From Chlamydiota bacterium (lineage in GTDB: Bacteria > Chlamydiota > Chlamydiia > Chlamydiales > Rhabdochlamydiaceae): a DNA stretch of 64,000 nt. Position numbers and translations under genes: made by a program. Position 1 is the stretch's first letter. Every line of letters starts with the position of its first letter. Shown piece by piece: positions 45,082 to 54,404 of the stretch. The notes below the pieces were generated by a model, which searched no databases, was not told the DNA's origin, and saw only the letters and a list, made by a program, of their open reading frames with translations. Location: assembly GCA_021772335.1 (NCBI GenBank), contig JAJFMD010000008.1:62001-126000 (forward strand), in the 5' to 3' direction.

Positions 45082-47796
45082 ATGGCGACCGCAGCGACGA
45101 ATCATAATTCTAAAACAGTCATCATCAACAGCGATGCAGCTCGTGAACTCCGTGATCTATGTGATAAAACTGATGGCGCACCCGTATCAAAAGCGTATTT
45201 TAAGTACCAACTACATCATATACAAGATGGTAGACAATACGAAATTAGCATTGATCGTTTAAAAAAACTCATCAGTCGTACGAGAAAAGATGACACATAT
45301 AATCTGCGACATGTAATTGCAATATTCTCGCGGTTAAATGATTCCTTTTTAAGTACCGTCATGACTAACTTATTTGATTTATGTTGTAAAAAGGGCGATG
45401 CTGATGATGCATGCTATTTGATTAGTCAAGGAGCTTCTGTTCAAGAAGAAACTATGAACCTTCGAAATCCGCTTCATACTGCTGCATATTATGGTAATAC
45501 TGCTGTAGTAAGTATATTACTTGAGCAAGAGGGGGTTAATGTTAATGCAGCATCATTATGTGTTGGTGATGATTTTTCCCATAATGCCCTTTATGCGCTT
45601 GCAGTATCACCAGAAGTGAAGAACAAAGAAACGAGTTGCGCAGTTGCTATGCTTCTTCTCGATAAGGGTATCAATATTGAAGATTGTCATTCAAATTGTC
45701 CAAATAGCCCTCTTGGACAAGCGATAGAAAATGGGAATCTTGACCTCGCCGAACTTTTAGTTCGAAGAGGGGCAAAGGTCGATGATCCGAATAAAATTTC
45801 TGCTTTTTCTTTAGCATGTGCCAAAGGTTATCATTCTCTTGTTGAATTGATGGCGACTATGCATCACGAGGTTGTTACTTCTCCTTCAAAAGACGAAAGT
45901 AATTCTCCCATTTTGCAAGCGGCAAAGAACGGGCATTTTAATATTGTAATGCTTCTTATTAGACGAGGGGCTAGCGTATCGCCATTGATTGTTAAATACA
46001 TCGTTCAAGCTGGATTATTAGATGACTTAGCTGAAGTGGTCAGACTTTACCCCCGCTTTTTAACGGAAACTTCTATTATAGAATATGGAGCAGAGAAGCG
46101 ATATTTCAATAGTGTGATGGTTCTTTTCAGAGAAGGAGCAACTGTACCTGAATCAGTTGTTTTACAAATCGTTCAAGCAGGTTTAATTGCTCAATTAATG
46201 GAAGTCGTCAGAAAACATCGTCAATTTTTAGAAAATCCCACGATTATCGATCTTGCAGCAAAGAATGGGAATTTTAAAATGGTGATGGAGCTTGTTAATG
46301 AAGGCTCTGTAGTTTCAGAATATGTTGTTTTAGAGCTGGTTAAAAATAATCTATTGGACCACTTAACAACAGTCATTTCCAAACATCGTCAATTTTTAGA
46401 AATAATTTCTTTTATTAACACTGCGGCCGATAATGGAAATTTTGACATGGTGATGTTTCTCTTCAGAGAGGGTTCTAGAATGCCGGAAGCGGTTGTTTTA
46501 AAAATCGCAGAAAATGGATTAATTCCTCCGTTAATGGAAATTGTTATTAGATATCCTGCATTTTTAGATTATTCTAAAGCTATTGATGCATCAGCACAAT
46601 CGGGTCATTTTGAAATGGTGCATGAACTTGTGAAAGTAGGTTCTGTAGTTTCGTTTATTGTCGTTACTGAGTTAATTAAAGCCCGTCAATTAAACGCGCT
46701 ATCAGAAGTGATCTCCAGGCATCCTAAATTATTATCGCAACCCCATTACATATGCTGTGCAGCAGCGAATAAACATTTTGATATTGTGATGTTCCTTGTG
46801 AGAGCGGGCTCCGTTGTGAATGGAACGGTTATTCATCATTTAGCAGGTGAGGGAAAGACGACAGAATTAAGGGAAGTCCTACAAAAACATCCCCATATGT
46901 TAAATGAAAAATTAGCTTCTACTAATGGGACAGCTCTTCATGTAGCAGCATTCTACCAGCCAGATACAGCACATATGTTACTTGATCTAGGTGCCGATGC
47001 ATTAATTTTCAATAAAGGCCACGGATTGCCTGTTTATGATGCAATTATGAATAAAAATTATGCGCTAGCATATCGCATGATAAAAATTATGAAAGAACAA
47101 AAACCTAACCTGTTTTGTTATAAACAACCCCGCTCTACAATAGGATTATGGAGATATAACTTTGCTCATAAAGAACATCGTAATGACAATCAAAAAGATG
47201 GTGAAACTGGGCTTTATGACATCACATTATGGGATGATGTTTTATTTGAGACGACTAACAATGGTAAAAGAGCTCTTGATTTTCTAAATCAAGATGAGTA
47301 TCTGCTGATGTTTCAAGTCTTAGAGCGCATGTTTGAGTTAAGACCCGAGCAGCCTAAGCCTCCCCAGGAAAATCCTCCTGAAGAAACTCCCTATCAATCG
47401 ATGTACCCTCAACTAGAACCTTATGTTCCTTCAGTTCCTTTTACAGGCAGAGATACGGGTGTATATGACTTCAATTATAATCCTGCTGATTTTGTTGGTG
47501 CCACTGCACCGCCAGCTGAAGGTGATGACTGCTCAGAAGGGGGAGGTCCTTCATCATCAGGGGGAGATCCCATGGCAGGAAGAGATATCGACGCTGAGTT
47601 TACAGCTCAAAAGGGACAACCCACAGCCCCGCCACCGATGGATGCGTTTCCCACTCCACCATCGGGCTTGCCTGCTACTGCAGGGGATGTTGATGCCTTA
47701 CCTACTCCACCATCCGGCTTGCCTACTCCGACTGCAACGGATGATGATTCAGATGAAGAAATTGATAAGGATCAAAGGCAGCCCGAACAAGCATAA
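45082..47796 (+). CDS. Ankyrin-repeat protein 1 of the array (904 aa)
   Basis: Largest of the five closely related paralogues. An N-terminal helical domain (about 45-110, ...LKKLISRTRKDDTYNLRHVI...) leads into ankyrin repeats (NPLHTAAYYGNTAVVSILLE onward). A 56-residue unit is then repeated five times (residues 299-578). A last ankyrin block (TALHVAAFYQPDTAHMLLDL) and the WDDVLFE...RMFELRP module (about 712-757) follow. The tail is rich in Pro and acidic residues. It holds YPQL at 775-778, two GRD..(D/E)F motifs, PTAP at 847-850 and two PTPPSGLP copies. No signal peptide or membrane segment. I infer a secreted, protein-binding effector. Confidence 0.75.
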   Translation: MATAATNHNSKTVIINSDAARELRDLCDKTDGAPVSKAYFKYQLHHIQDGRQYEISIDRLKKLISRTRKDDTYNLRHVIAIFSRLNDSFLSTVMTNLFDLCCKKGDADDACYLISQGASVQEETMNLRNPLHTAAYYGNTAVVSILLEQEGVNVNAASLCVGDDFSHNALYALAVSPEVKNKETSCAVAMLLLDKGINIEDCHSNCPNSPLGQAIENGNLDLAELLVRRGAKVDDPNKISAFSLACAKGYHSLVELMATMHHEVVTSPSKDESNSPILQAAKNGHFNIVMLLIRRGASVSPLIVKYIVQAGLLDDLAEVVRLYPRFLTETSIIEYGAEKRYFNSVMVLFREGATVPESVVLQIVQAGLIAQLMEVVRKHRQFLENPTIIDLAAKNGNFKMVMELVNEGSVVSEYVVLELVKNNLLDHLTTVISKHRQFLEIISFINTAADNGNFDMVMFLFREGSRMPEAVVLKIAENGLIPPLMEIVIRYPAFLDYSKAIDASAQSGHFEMVHELVKVGSVVSFIVVTELIKARQLNALSEVISRHPKLLSQPHYICCAAANKHFDIVMFLVRAGSVVNGTVIHHLAGEGKTTELREVLQKHPHMLNEKLASTNGTALHVAAFYQPDTAHMLLDLGADALIFNKGHGLPVYDAIMNKNYALAYRMIKIMKEQKPNLFCYKQPRSTIGLWRYNFAHKEHRNDNQKDGETGLYDITLWDDVLFETTNNGKRALDFLNQDEYLLMFQVLERMFELRPEQPKPPQENPPEETPYQSMYPQLEPYVPSVPFTGRDTGVYDFNYNPADFVGATAPPAEGDDCSEGGGPSSSGGDPMAGRDIDAEFTAQKGQPTAPPPMDAFPTPPSGLPATAGDVDALPTPPSGLPTPTATDDDSDEEIDKDQRQPEQA
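45976..46815 (+). repeat. Five tandem 168-bp units (56 residues) in ankyrin gene 1
   Basis: Homologous positions fall at residues 299, 355, 411, 467, 523 and 579: an exact 56-residue period. Each unit reads roughly V-x-x-x-V-V-x-x-I-V-x-x-G-L-L-x-x-L-x-E-V, then a KH.QFL block, an AA..G.F..VM block and an REGS end. Two copies occur in gene 2 and none beyond the terminal one in genes 3-5. Confidence 0.8.
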
Positions 47797-47816
47797 GTTG
47801 AGTATGCATTTTCCTA

Positions 47817-47844
47817 TTCACAAAAATCCCACTGATCATAAACT
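47817..47844 (+). promoter_or_regulatory. Shared promoter element, ankyrin gene 2
   Basis: TTCACA (47817-47822), 16 bases, TAAACT (47839-47844). The whole stretch from here to the start codon is nearly identical to that before gene 1, including ACACTGGAAAACG before the ATG. Confidence 0.5.
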
Positions 47845-47880
47845 AGACCCCTCTATTGACAATCAACACTGGAAAACGAG

Positions 47881-50073
47881 ATGGCGACTGAAGCGACGAA
47901 TGGTAGTTCTTCGACTATAACGGTAAATCATCAACTCGCTACAGAGATTTATAACTTATGTGATTCTTGTGGAAAGAGTGCTTTGATATCAAGAACGGTT
48001 ATTAAAAATCATATTATAGCAAATGTTGAAGAAGAATATACTCTTTCGCTCTATCGTGTACAACAGGTTGTTCAAGCCTCGAGCTATGAAACGCTCTCTA
48101 AATCGCGTAACGTGATTGGCGCACTCTCAAGGTTTCGGCAGGGTCTTTTTTATACTAATCTCGTCAGCAATTTGCTTCTTCAATGTGCAGAAAAAGGCAC
48201 TGCTGAATTTGCTCAATATTTGATTGATCGAGGAGCAAGGATGCAGGCTACAGGGATGAAGAATAAAAATCCTCTTCATGTTGCAGCAGCTTCTGGCAAT
48301 ACTGAAGTTGTCCGGGTACTACTTGATCAACAGGAAGTGAGTGTCAATGCTGCATTTATCATCAATGACGATACTTTTCCTCATAATGCGCTTTATGCGC
48401 TAGCTAACCAAAAAAACGGAAGCTGCGAAACGGCCGCACTCCTTCTTGATCGAGGGATTGCAATTGAAGATTGTCCTTCAGATTGTGCTATTAGCCCTCT
48501 TACAAAGGCTATAGAAAATGGAAATATCCCATTAGCTTCCCTTTTAGTTGAAAGAGGAGCACAAGTAGATTTTTCTGAAGGTAAGAAAGAACCACCTTTC
48601 CATTATGCGTGTCAACATGGTTATCTCTCTCTTGTTGAGTTGATGGCAACTAAGCATCCTTGTGTCATCACTTCTCCATCAATTGGAGACTATCTATCAC
48701 CGATCATACTGGCAAATATTAAAAAACATTATGATGTTGTGATGTATCTTGTAAGAGCCGGTGCTAAAGTGCCTCTAAGGATTGTAATCGACTTTGCTGA
48801 AGAAGGACGACTGACGGAATTAAGGGAAATCATTGCTAAACACCCTCAATTTTTACAATCAAACGATATTAGCGAAATTCTTAGAACAGCACATCGCCAG
48901 GGCCATCATAATGTTGTGATGTATCTCATCCAAGAGGGAGCTCGGATAGTTCCGAAAGAGATAGTTAGCTCTTATATTATGAACGGTCAACTCTTCGAGA
49001 TAAGGGAAATCATCAGCAGACATCAAGACTTTTTGCACTCTGATATTTCTATAAGCAATGCAGTACACTGGAATCGTTTCGAGATTGTGATGTATCTTTT
49101 CAGAGAGGGTTCTATAATTAATGCCCGTGTTGTTTACTATTTGATCTCAAATGGGAAAGAACAAGAATTGAGAGAAGTACTAACAAAATATCCTCAATTT
49201 TTAAATAAGCGTGAGAGGAATTCTACGACTCCTCTTGAGCATGCTTCTAAAAATCATCCAGGTTGTGCTCATCTTTTGCTTGATTTAGGTGCTGATCCAA
49301 TTCCAGAAGGAAAGTCTTATGCTATAAGAGTTGCACTCAAATCTAAGCACTATGTCCTTGCTTTGCGCATGTTAAAACTAATGCGTGCAAAAAATCCTAC
49401 TCTTTTTGAACGCTATCATTGTGTTGTACCTTCTATTGCACCTTATTCTCATGTAGGTGATTATGGGATTTGTAACTGGTTGTCTCATTTTAGTAAACAG
49501 CATACAACAAGAGATGATGAAACAAAGTGTAGAAATGAAAAACTAAACATTGCAGCATGGGACGACATTTTATTTGAGACAGTGAAGGGGAAAACGCCTT
49601 TTGATTTTCTACATCCTGAAGAATTTCGTTTTATGGAAGAAATGTTAGAAAGGATGTTTGTATTAAGACCCAATCTTCAAGATGCAATACCTGCTGGGCC
49701 CACTGTTCTACCAGTCCCTTCTGCACCACCACCACATGTCGTTTATGGAAGAGATGATGGTGAGGCTGACTTTGATATTCCTGATTTGCCTCCTAGTCAA
49801 ATGGTCGAACCTTCTGCACCTCCTGCTGAATCAGGGAAAGAAAGAGATGATGACTCTGAAGCGGATTGTGGTAACGGTTCTGCAGGTGCATCAGGAGATC
49901 CCATGGCAGGAAGAGATATTGATGATGAGTTTACCCCTCAAAAGGGACAACCCACAGCGCCGCCACCACAGTTAGATACTTTACCTACTCCACCATCCGG
50001 CTTACCCACCACAGATACGAGTGATGATGATGAAGAAATTGATGAGGATCAAAAGCAGCCCGAGTTAGCATAA
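47881..50073 (+). CDS. Ankyrin-repeat protein 2 of the array (730 aa)
   Basis: Close paralogue of gene 1; even the start (MATEATNGSSSTITVN vs MATAATNHNSKTVIIN) and the flanking DNA match. Layout: N-terminal domain (VQQVVQASSYETLSKSRNVI), ankyrin repeats (NPLHVAAASGNTEVVRVLLD), two 56/60-residue units at residues 297 and 357, a terminal ankyrin block, the IAAWDDILFE...RMFVLRP module, and a Pro/acidic tail. The tail has PSAP at 613 and 644, PTAP at 691, GRDDGEADFD and GRDIDDEF motifs, and one PTPPSGLP. Three P[ST]AP motifs is the most of any member. Function inferred as host-directed binding protein; no enzymatic motif is visible. Confidence 0.75.
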   Translation: MATEATNGSSSTITVNHQLATEIYNLCDSCGKSALISRTVIKNHIIANVEEEYTLSLYRVQQVVQASSYETLSKSRNVIGALSRFRQGLFYTNLVSNLLLQCAEKGTAEFAQYLIDRGARMQATGMKNKNPLHVAAASGNTEVVRVLLDQQEVSVNAAFIINDDTFPHNALYALANQKNGSCETAALLLDRGIAIEDCPSDCAISPLTKAIENGNIPLASLLVERGAQVDFSEGKKEPPFHYACQHGYLSLVELMATKHPCVITSPSIGDYLSPIILANIKKHYDVVMYLVRAGAKVPLRIVIDFAEEGRLTELREIIAKHPQFLQSNDISEILRTAHRQGHHNVVMYLIQEGARIVPKEIVSSYIMNGQLFEIREIISRHQDFLHSDISISNAVHWNRFEIVMYLFREGSIINARVVYYLISNGKEQELREVLTKYPQFLNKRERNSTTPLEHASKNHPGCAHLLLDLGADPIPEGKSYAIRVALKSKHYVLALRMLKLMRAKNPTLFERYHCVVPSIAPYSHVGDYGICNWLSHFSKQHTTRDDETKCRNEKLNIAAWDDILFETVKGKTPFDFLHPEEFRFMEEMLERMFVLRPNLQDAIPAGPTVLPVPSAPPPHVVYGRDDGEADFDIPDLPPSQMVEPSAPPAESGKERDDDSEADCGNGSAGASGDPMAGRDIDDEFTPQKGQPTAPPPQLDTLPTPPSGLPTTDTSDDDEEIDEDQKQPELA

Positions 50074-50094
50074 GTTGAGTATGTGGTTTTCCTA

Positions 50095-50121
50095 TTCATA
50101 AAATTCAGCGAAGAATAGAAT
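50095..50121 (+). promoter_or_regulatory. Shared promoter element, ankyrin gene 3
   Basis: TTCATA (50095-50100), 15 bases, TAGAAT (50116-50121). Aligned in position with the elements before genes 1, 2, 4 and 5. Confidence 0.45.
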
Positions 50122-50157
50122 TTCTTTCTCTATCGACTAATGCACGGGTATTAACTA

Positions 50158-52436
50158 ATGTTTGTCGCTCTTCGATCTCATGCGTATGATATATGTAACG
50201 CGATTCCACTTTTGCCAGCAGCTGAGAATGAATTAGATGCTAAGTCTCGAGAAACAGCACAAAGTCGCCTTTATTCAGCGCGTTCACCCGGTGACACTCG
50301 TTTTTACAATTTAGCACAGTTAAAAAAGATAGTTTGGCAATCAACATATGAGACACTCGCTCAGGCGCGTAATCTATTAGATGCGATTAGTCCCTATTTT
50401 AATCAGCAAGATAGAGATCATTTAAATGATCTCTTCTTGTGGTCTGCTGAAACAGGCAATGTTGACTTTGCGCGCTATTTGATCTCCAAAGGAGTCAAAG
50501 TTCAGCCAACAGATATTGTGAGAAAAATCCTCTCCATGCTGCAGCGTATCATGGCCATACTGAAATGGTCATCTTTCTGCTCGATGAAGCTCATGTCGAT
50601 ATCAGTTGGCGTAGTTGTAAGGAATTGAGGAAGCTATATAATTGGAAATCACAGGACGAACGTTGTTGTTGGGAACATGATTACGATACTGGCAATGCCC
50701 TTTGTGCTGCGGCAAGCTCTACAAAGAATACACGTGCAACTGCACAGTTGCTTATCGATCGGGGGATTGATGTTCAAGTTATCGTTGCTAGCAGTAATAG
50801 CAGTAATAGCGGTTCTCCTTTAGGCAGAGCTCTGGAAGCAGGAAATTTAGCTGTTGCTGAACTTGTAATTAATAAAGGTGCAATGATTTCGTATAACAAT
50901 TGCATTAAAGCAGTACAGAAGGGGTATTTTGATATCATTAAGCTGATGTATCGAAAATCCCCAGATTTATTTGATAATGTAATAAAAAGTGATTGGTATA
51001 CTAATCCTGTAATATTGACTCCAATTGAAGTTGCTGCTAACCATAAAAAATTTGATATTGTGATCTATCTTATCAATGAAGGAAGTGTAGTTAGAAGTAC
51101 TGTTATTGATACGCTCGTTGAAAGACTCGAAACTCAAAAGTTTGAGCAGTTTTTCAGAAGACATCAGCAATATTTGAACATAACACCCACCGGCACGACG
51201 CCACTTCATATCGTTTCAGCTTTCGATCCTGTTGGAGCAAATATATTAATTCGATTAGGAGCTTCTCTCTTTTCAAAAGTGAGGGGAAAGTTTCCTGTCG
51301 ACGTGGCACTTGAAAATAAACAGTATCAGTTAGCCCGTCGCATGTTGGAACAGATGTTTAGTGAAAGACCGGTGTATTTTGAGTCAGAAGAGTATCACTC
51401 TTTAAAAGAGAGACATGCCAATCCTGCCCTGGATGAGCATCACTGTTATTTTTCAGAGGATTTTGATATTGCCACTTGGGATGAGAGCATTTTTGATAGA
51501 GATGATCAAGGGATGAAGCCTGTTGATTGGGCTTTTTCTAGAAGAGAATATCGTCTTGTCCTTCGCATTTTAGAGCGCATGTTTGAATTAAGGCCGAATT
51601 ATGTTGAACCCAAACCTGTAGCGGCCAAAAAAAACAAACCTTTAGAAGAAGGTGCACCGATAGTTGTTCCCAAGGATCTTGGACGGTGGATTCCAGAGTT
51701 TCAGTCGCCGATCACAGAATCAACCCCTCTACATATCGCCGCAGCAAAATATCCATTAGTGGCACTACAATTAATTGACTCTCCTATCTATACGAATACA
51801 TGGTTGTTTAAGGTTGTTAATGGGTGGTATCCAGTTGATATCGCTATTGATAATTGGCATTATGCTTTGACTCATCGGATCCTGAAAGAAATGTTAAAAA
51901 AATCTCCACAATATTTTTCTTCTTCTGATTATCTTAAATATAAAGAACAGCGTTCATCGAAATACGCTGAGAAAAGTGAGAGTGAGAGTGAGAGAGGATG
52001 TGACATTTCTCCTACAATAGAGGATATTTCTCAGTGGGACGAGACGATCTTTTATTCTGATAACAATGGTTGGAAACCGGTCGATCATGCTGCTGATCGA
52101 AGAGATTATGAGCTCGTTCTTAAAATCTTAAACAGAATGTATGAATTAGATCCCACCTATGAAGGACCAGAGATTACTCAACCTCCGGCAACCATGGAGT
52201 CCTCAGCTCCACCGCCACAACTAGCTCATGGCAGAGATGATGGAGAATGTGACATCGATCTTTCTGACTTTCCTCCTACTACAATGGTTACGCCTACTGC
52301 ACCTCCTGCAAGAGCTCTCGATCGCTTTAATTCCTTAATCGGGAGTTTGCCTGCGGCGCCAACTGGAGATCCTATGTCTGGAAGAGATGTCGACGCTGAC
52401 TTCACTCCAGTAAAAGAAGAGGCTCAAACGGGATAA
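50158..52436 (+). pseudogene. Ankyrin-repeat gene 3, frameshifted at a five-A run
   Basis: The first frame runs 50158-50628 and the rest of the protein is in another frame ending at 52436. The paralogue-like reading KNPLHAAAYHGHTEMVIFLL begins right at the A tract 50523-50527. One extra A there would restore a protein of about 759 residues (VQPTDIVRKNPLH...). The downstream part is otherwise intact: ankyrin repeats, two copies of the RILERMFELRP/WDE module (gene 3 alone has it doubled), and a tail with GRDDGECDID, PTAP near 52293 and GRDVDADF. Either a fresh pseudogene, a slippage-controlled gene, or a sequencing error at the homopolymer. Confidence 0.75.
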
Positions 52437-52447
52437 TCGTTCTTCTA

Positions 52448-52474
52448 GTTACAAAATCGTATTAAGTGTATAAT
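52448..52474 (+). promoter_or_regulatory. Shared promoter element, ankyrin gene 4
   Basis: GTTACA (52448-52453), 15 bases, consensus TATAAT (52469-52474). Followed by GGTATTAACG before the ATG, like gene 3. Confidence 0.5.
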
Positions 52475-52509
52475 TATCTCTTATCGACAAGGCAAAATAG
52501 GTATTAACG

Positions 52510-54312
52510 ATGTCTGTTTCTGGACTTTTTAATCGTTCTCAAACAACGACACTACCTCCTGAAGCTCGGGCGCAGTTTCAAACGATCTATAATTCATGTG
52601 ACTTTACTCGAACTGAATTTTTGGGATGGTTTCGAGATTTTAAAGGTGGTGATCTATATGCCAAACCACAATCTCTCCAGGATCCATCTCCTTATAAAGT
52701 CTCAGGTTTAAAAAAAGTCGTTTTAACCTCAAGTTATGCGCTGCTTTCTCAATCCCACCAATTACTTGATGTCATTAGTCCTTTTTTTAATAAGGGAGAC
52801 TTAAAATACTTAGACAATTTACTGCTAGAGTGTGCAGCAAATGGTGATGTAAATTTTGCTGAATATTTAATCGGCAAAGGCGCAGCTGTTCAAGCCAAAA
52901 CACCAGAAGCAAAAAATCCACTCCATGTTGCAGCGTATCATGGTCACACCGAGGTTGTCAGGCTACTTCTTCGTCAACCAGGTATCAATGTTAAGTGGGC
53001 GAGTGAATGCAGTTTTGTTGATGATAAGCGGGTTCACGCTTACAATGCTCTTACTGCTCTAGCATGTGCTGAAAATGGTAAATGTGAAATTGCTGAGCTT
53101 CTTATTGATCACGGTATCGATATTGACGATGGTAAAGATCGTCATGATAAAAAACCTTTGGAATTCTCTATTATAAGGAAAAATCTGCCATTAGCAGAAT
53201 TATTGATCAATAGGGGGGCACAAGTCGATTATTCTGAATCTAATCGTTCTTTTCAGCTTGCTGCCGCTGGTGGTTTTCAAGCAATTCTTGAGTTAATGCT
53301 CAGTAAGAACCCCTCAATAAATCATACTGAGTTAAAGAGTTCAGTTACAACACCTGTTGAACGGGCTGCTGCGAATAATCACTTCGATACTGTCATGTTT
53401 CTTGTCAATCGTGGAGCTGAGGTTAGACATCAGCTTATCTTGTGGTTATCTAAACAAGGGGCAATATTAGAGTTAAAATAGCTCCTTCAAAATAACCTTC
53501 AATTTTTAAATCAAACCGGTAAAATTCATTACCAGACAGATGGTGAATTGAAAATAGAAACTTCATCAGCTCTTCATTTGGCTTCACGTAAACATCCCCT
53601 TATTGCTCATATGTTAATCGATTTAGGAGCAGAGCTTTTTATTAGGATAGGTTGTTATGATTGGCCTGTTGATCTTGCTCTTGGCAACAGACACTATGGT
53701 TTAGCCTATCGCATGTTTAAGAAAATGCTAGAGAAGCATCCTAATTGCTTGAATTCTCAAGTCTACTCTGAAATCAGTGAGAATTATTCCTCTAAAGATG
53801 GAGAGCGAAAAGTTCAAAATATTACTTACGATGTTTCTAGGTGGGATGAGATTTTATTTGAGGAAGATCATAGGGGTAGAAAACCAATTGATCATGCTTA
53901 CGCTCATCGAAATTATCTGTTATCCTATCACATATTGAAAAGGATGTTTGAGCTTAGACCAGGATATGAAGAACCAAAAGTTGTAGAGAGTATTGCCGAA
54001 TATCCTGATCTTTCTCAGTTAGGTCTTCCTAGCGCACCACCTCCAGAGCCTACAGCAGAAGATCTCTTTGATGAGTTCCTTGCTCTAACACCTGATTATA
54101 GACCAGAGGCTAATCAATCAGCTGAAGCAGTTTCTAGTTTTACTGTAGAACATCAACAACCTCAATATCAGCCACCAAGTGTCATTGAAGAGGATTTAGC
54201 AGTTCAGCAGCCGCATTATCAACAACCCTTTGTTTTTCCAGATGTTCCAACTTCTTTGCCTGCGCCCCAGAGGAGGGAGAAGCCGAAAAAGCAGTTGGAA
54301 GCGGCGCAATAG
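52510..54312 (+). pseudogene. Ankyrin-repeat gene 4, interrupted by an in-frame amber codon
   Basis: 601 codons in one frame with a single TAG at 53479-53481 (codon 324). Gene 5 has TELKELLRRNPQFLDQ where this gene reads LELK-stop-LLQNNLQFLNQ, so one GAG-to-TAG change explains the break. Before it: N-terminal domain (LKKVVLTSSYALLSQSHQLL) and ankyrin repeats. After it: terminal ankyrin block, VSRWDEILFEED...RMFELRPGYEEP module, PSAP at codon 507, and a Gln/Pro-rich tail ending LEAAQ. The full length would equal that of gene 5 (602). The 323-residue N-terminal product could still be made; the 53548-54312 part could start at an internal ATG. Confidence 0.8.
53726..53872. repeat. Segment of about 147 bp nearly identical in genes 4 and 5
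   Basis: Matches 55648-55794 in gene 5 at an offset of 1922 bases with about six differences by eye, well above the similarity of the rest of the two genes. It codes NSQVYSEISENYSS and the start of the WDEILFEED module. Points to recent duplication or gene conversion. Confidence 0.75.
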
Positions 54313-54345
54313 TATCTATTTAATTGCCATTGGAGTTTTTTTCTG

Positions 54346-54372
54346 TTCACAATTTATAGTTAGAGATAAAAT
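54346..54372 (+). promoter_or_regulatory. Shared promoter element, ankyrin gene 5
   Basis: TTCACA (54346-54351), 15 bases, TAAAAT (54367-54372), aligned with those of genes 1-4. Confidence 0.45.
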
Positions 54373-54404
54373 GTGGGTTTTATTTCAGTTAATAATGGTA
54401 ATTA

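Noticed and set aside
53479-53481. Amber codon in ankyrin gene 4 as recoded pyrrolysine
   Set aside because: The paralogue has ordinary Glu at this position, there is no sign of a pyl system in the window, and a one-base change explains it.
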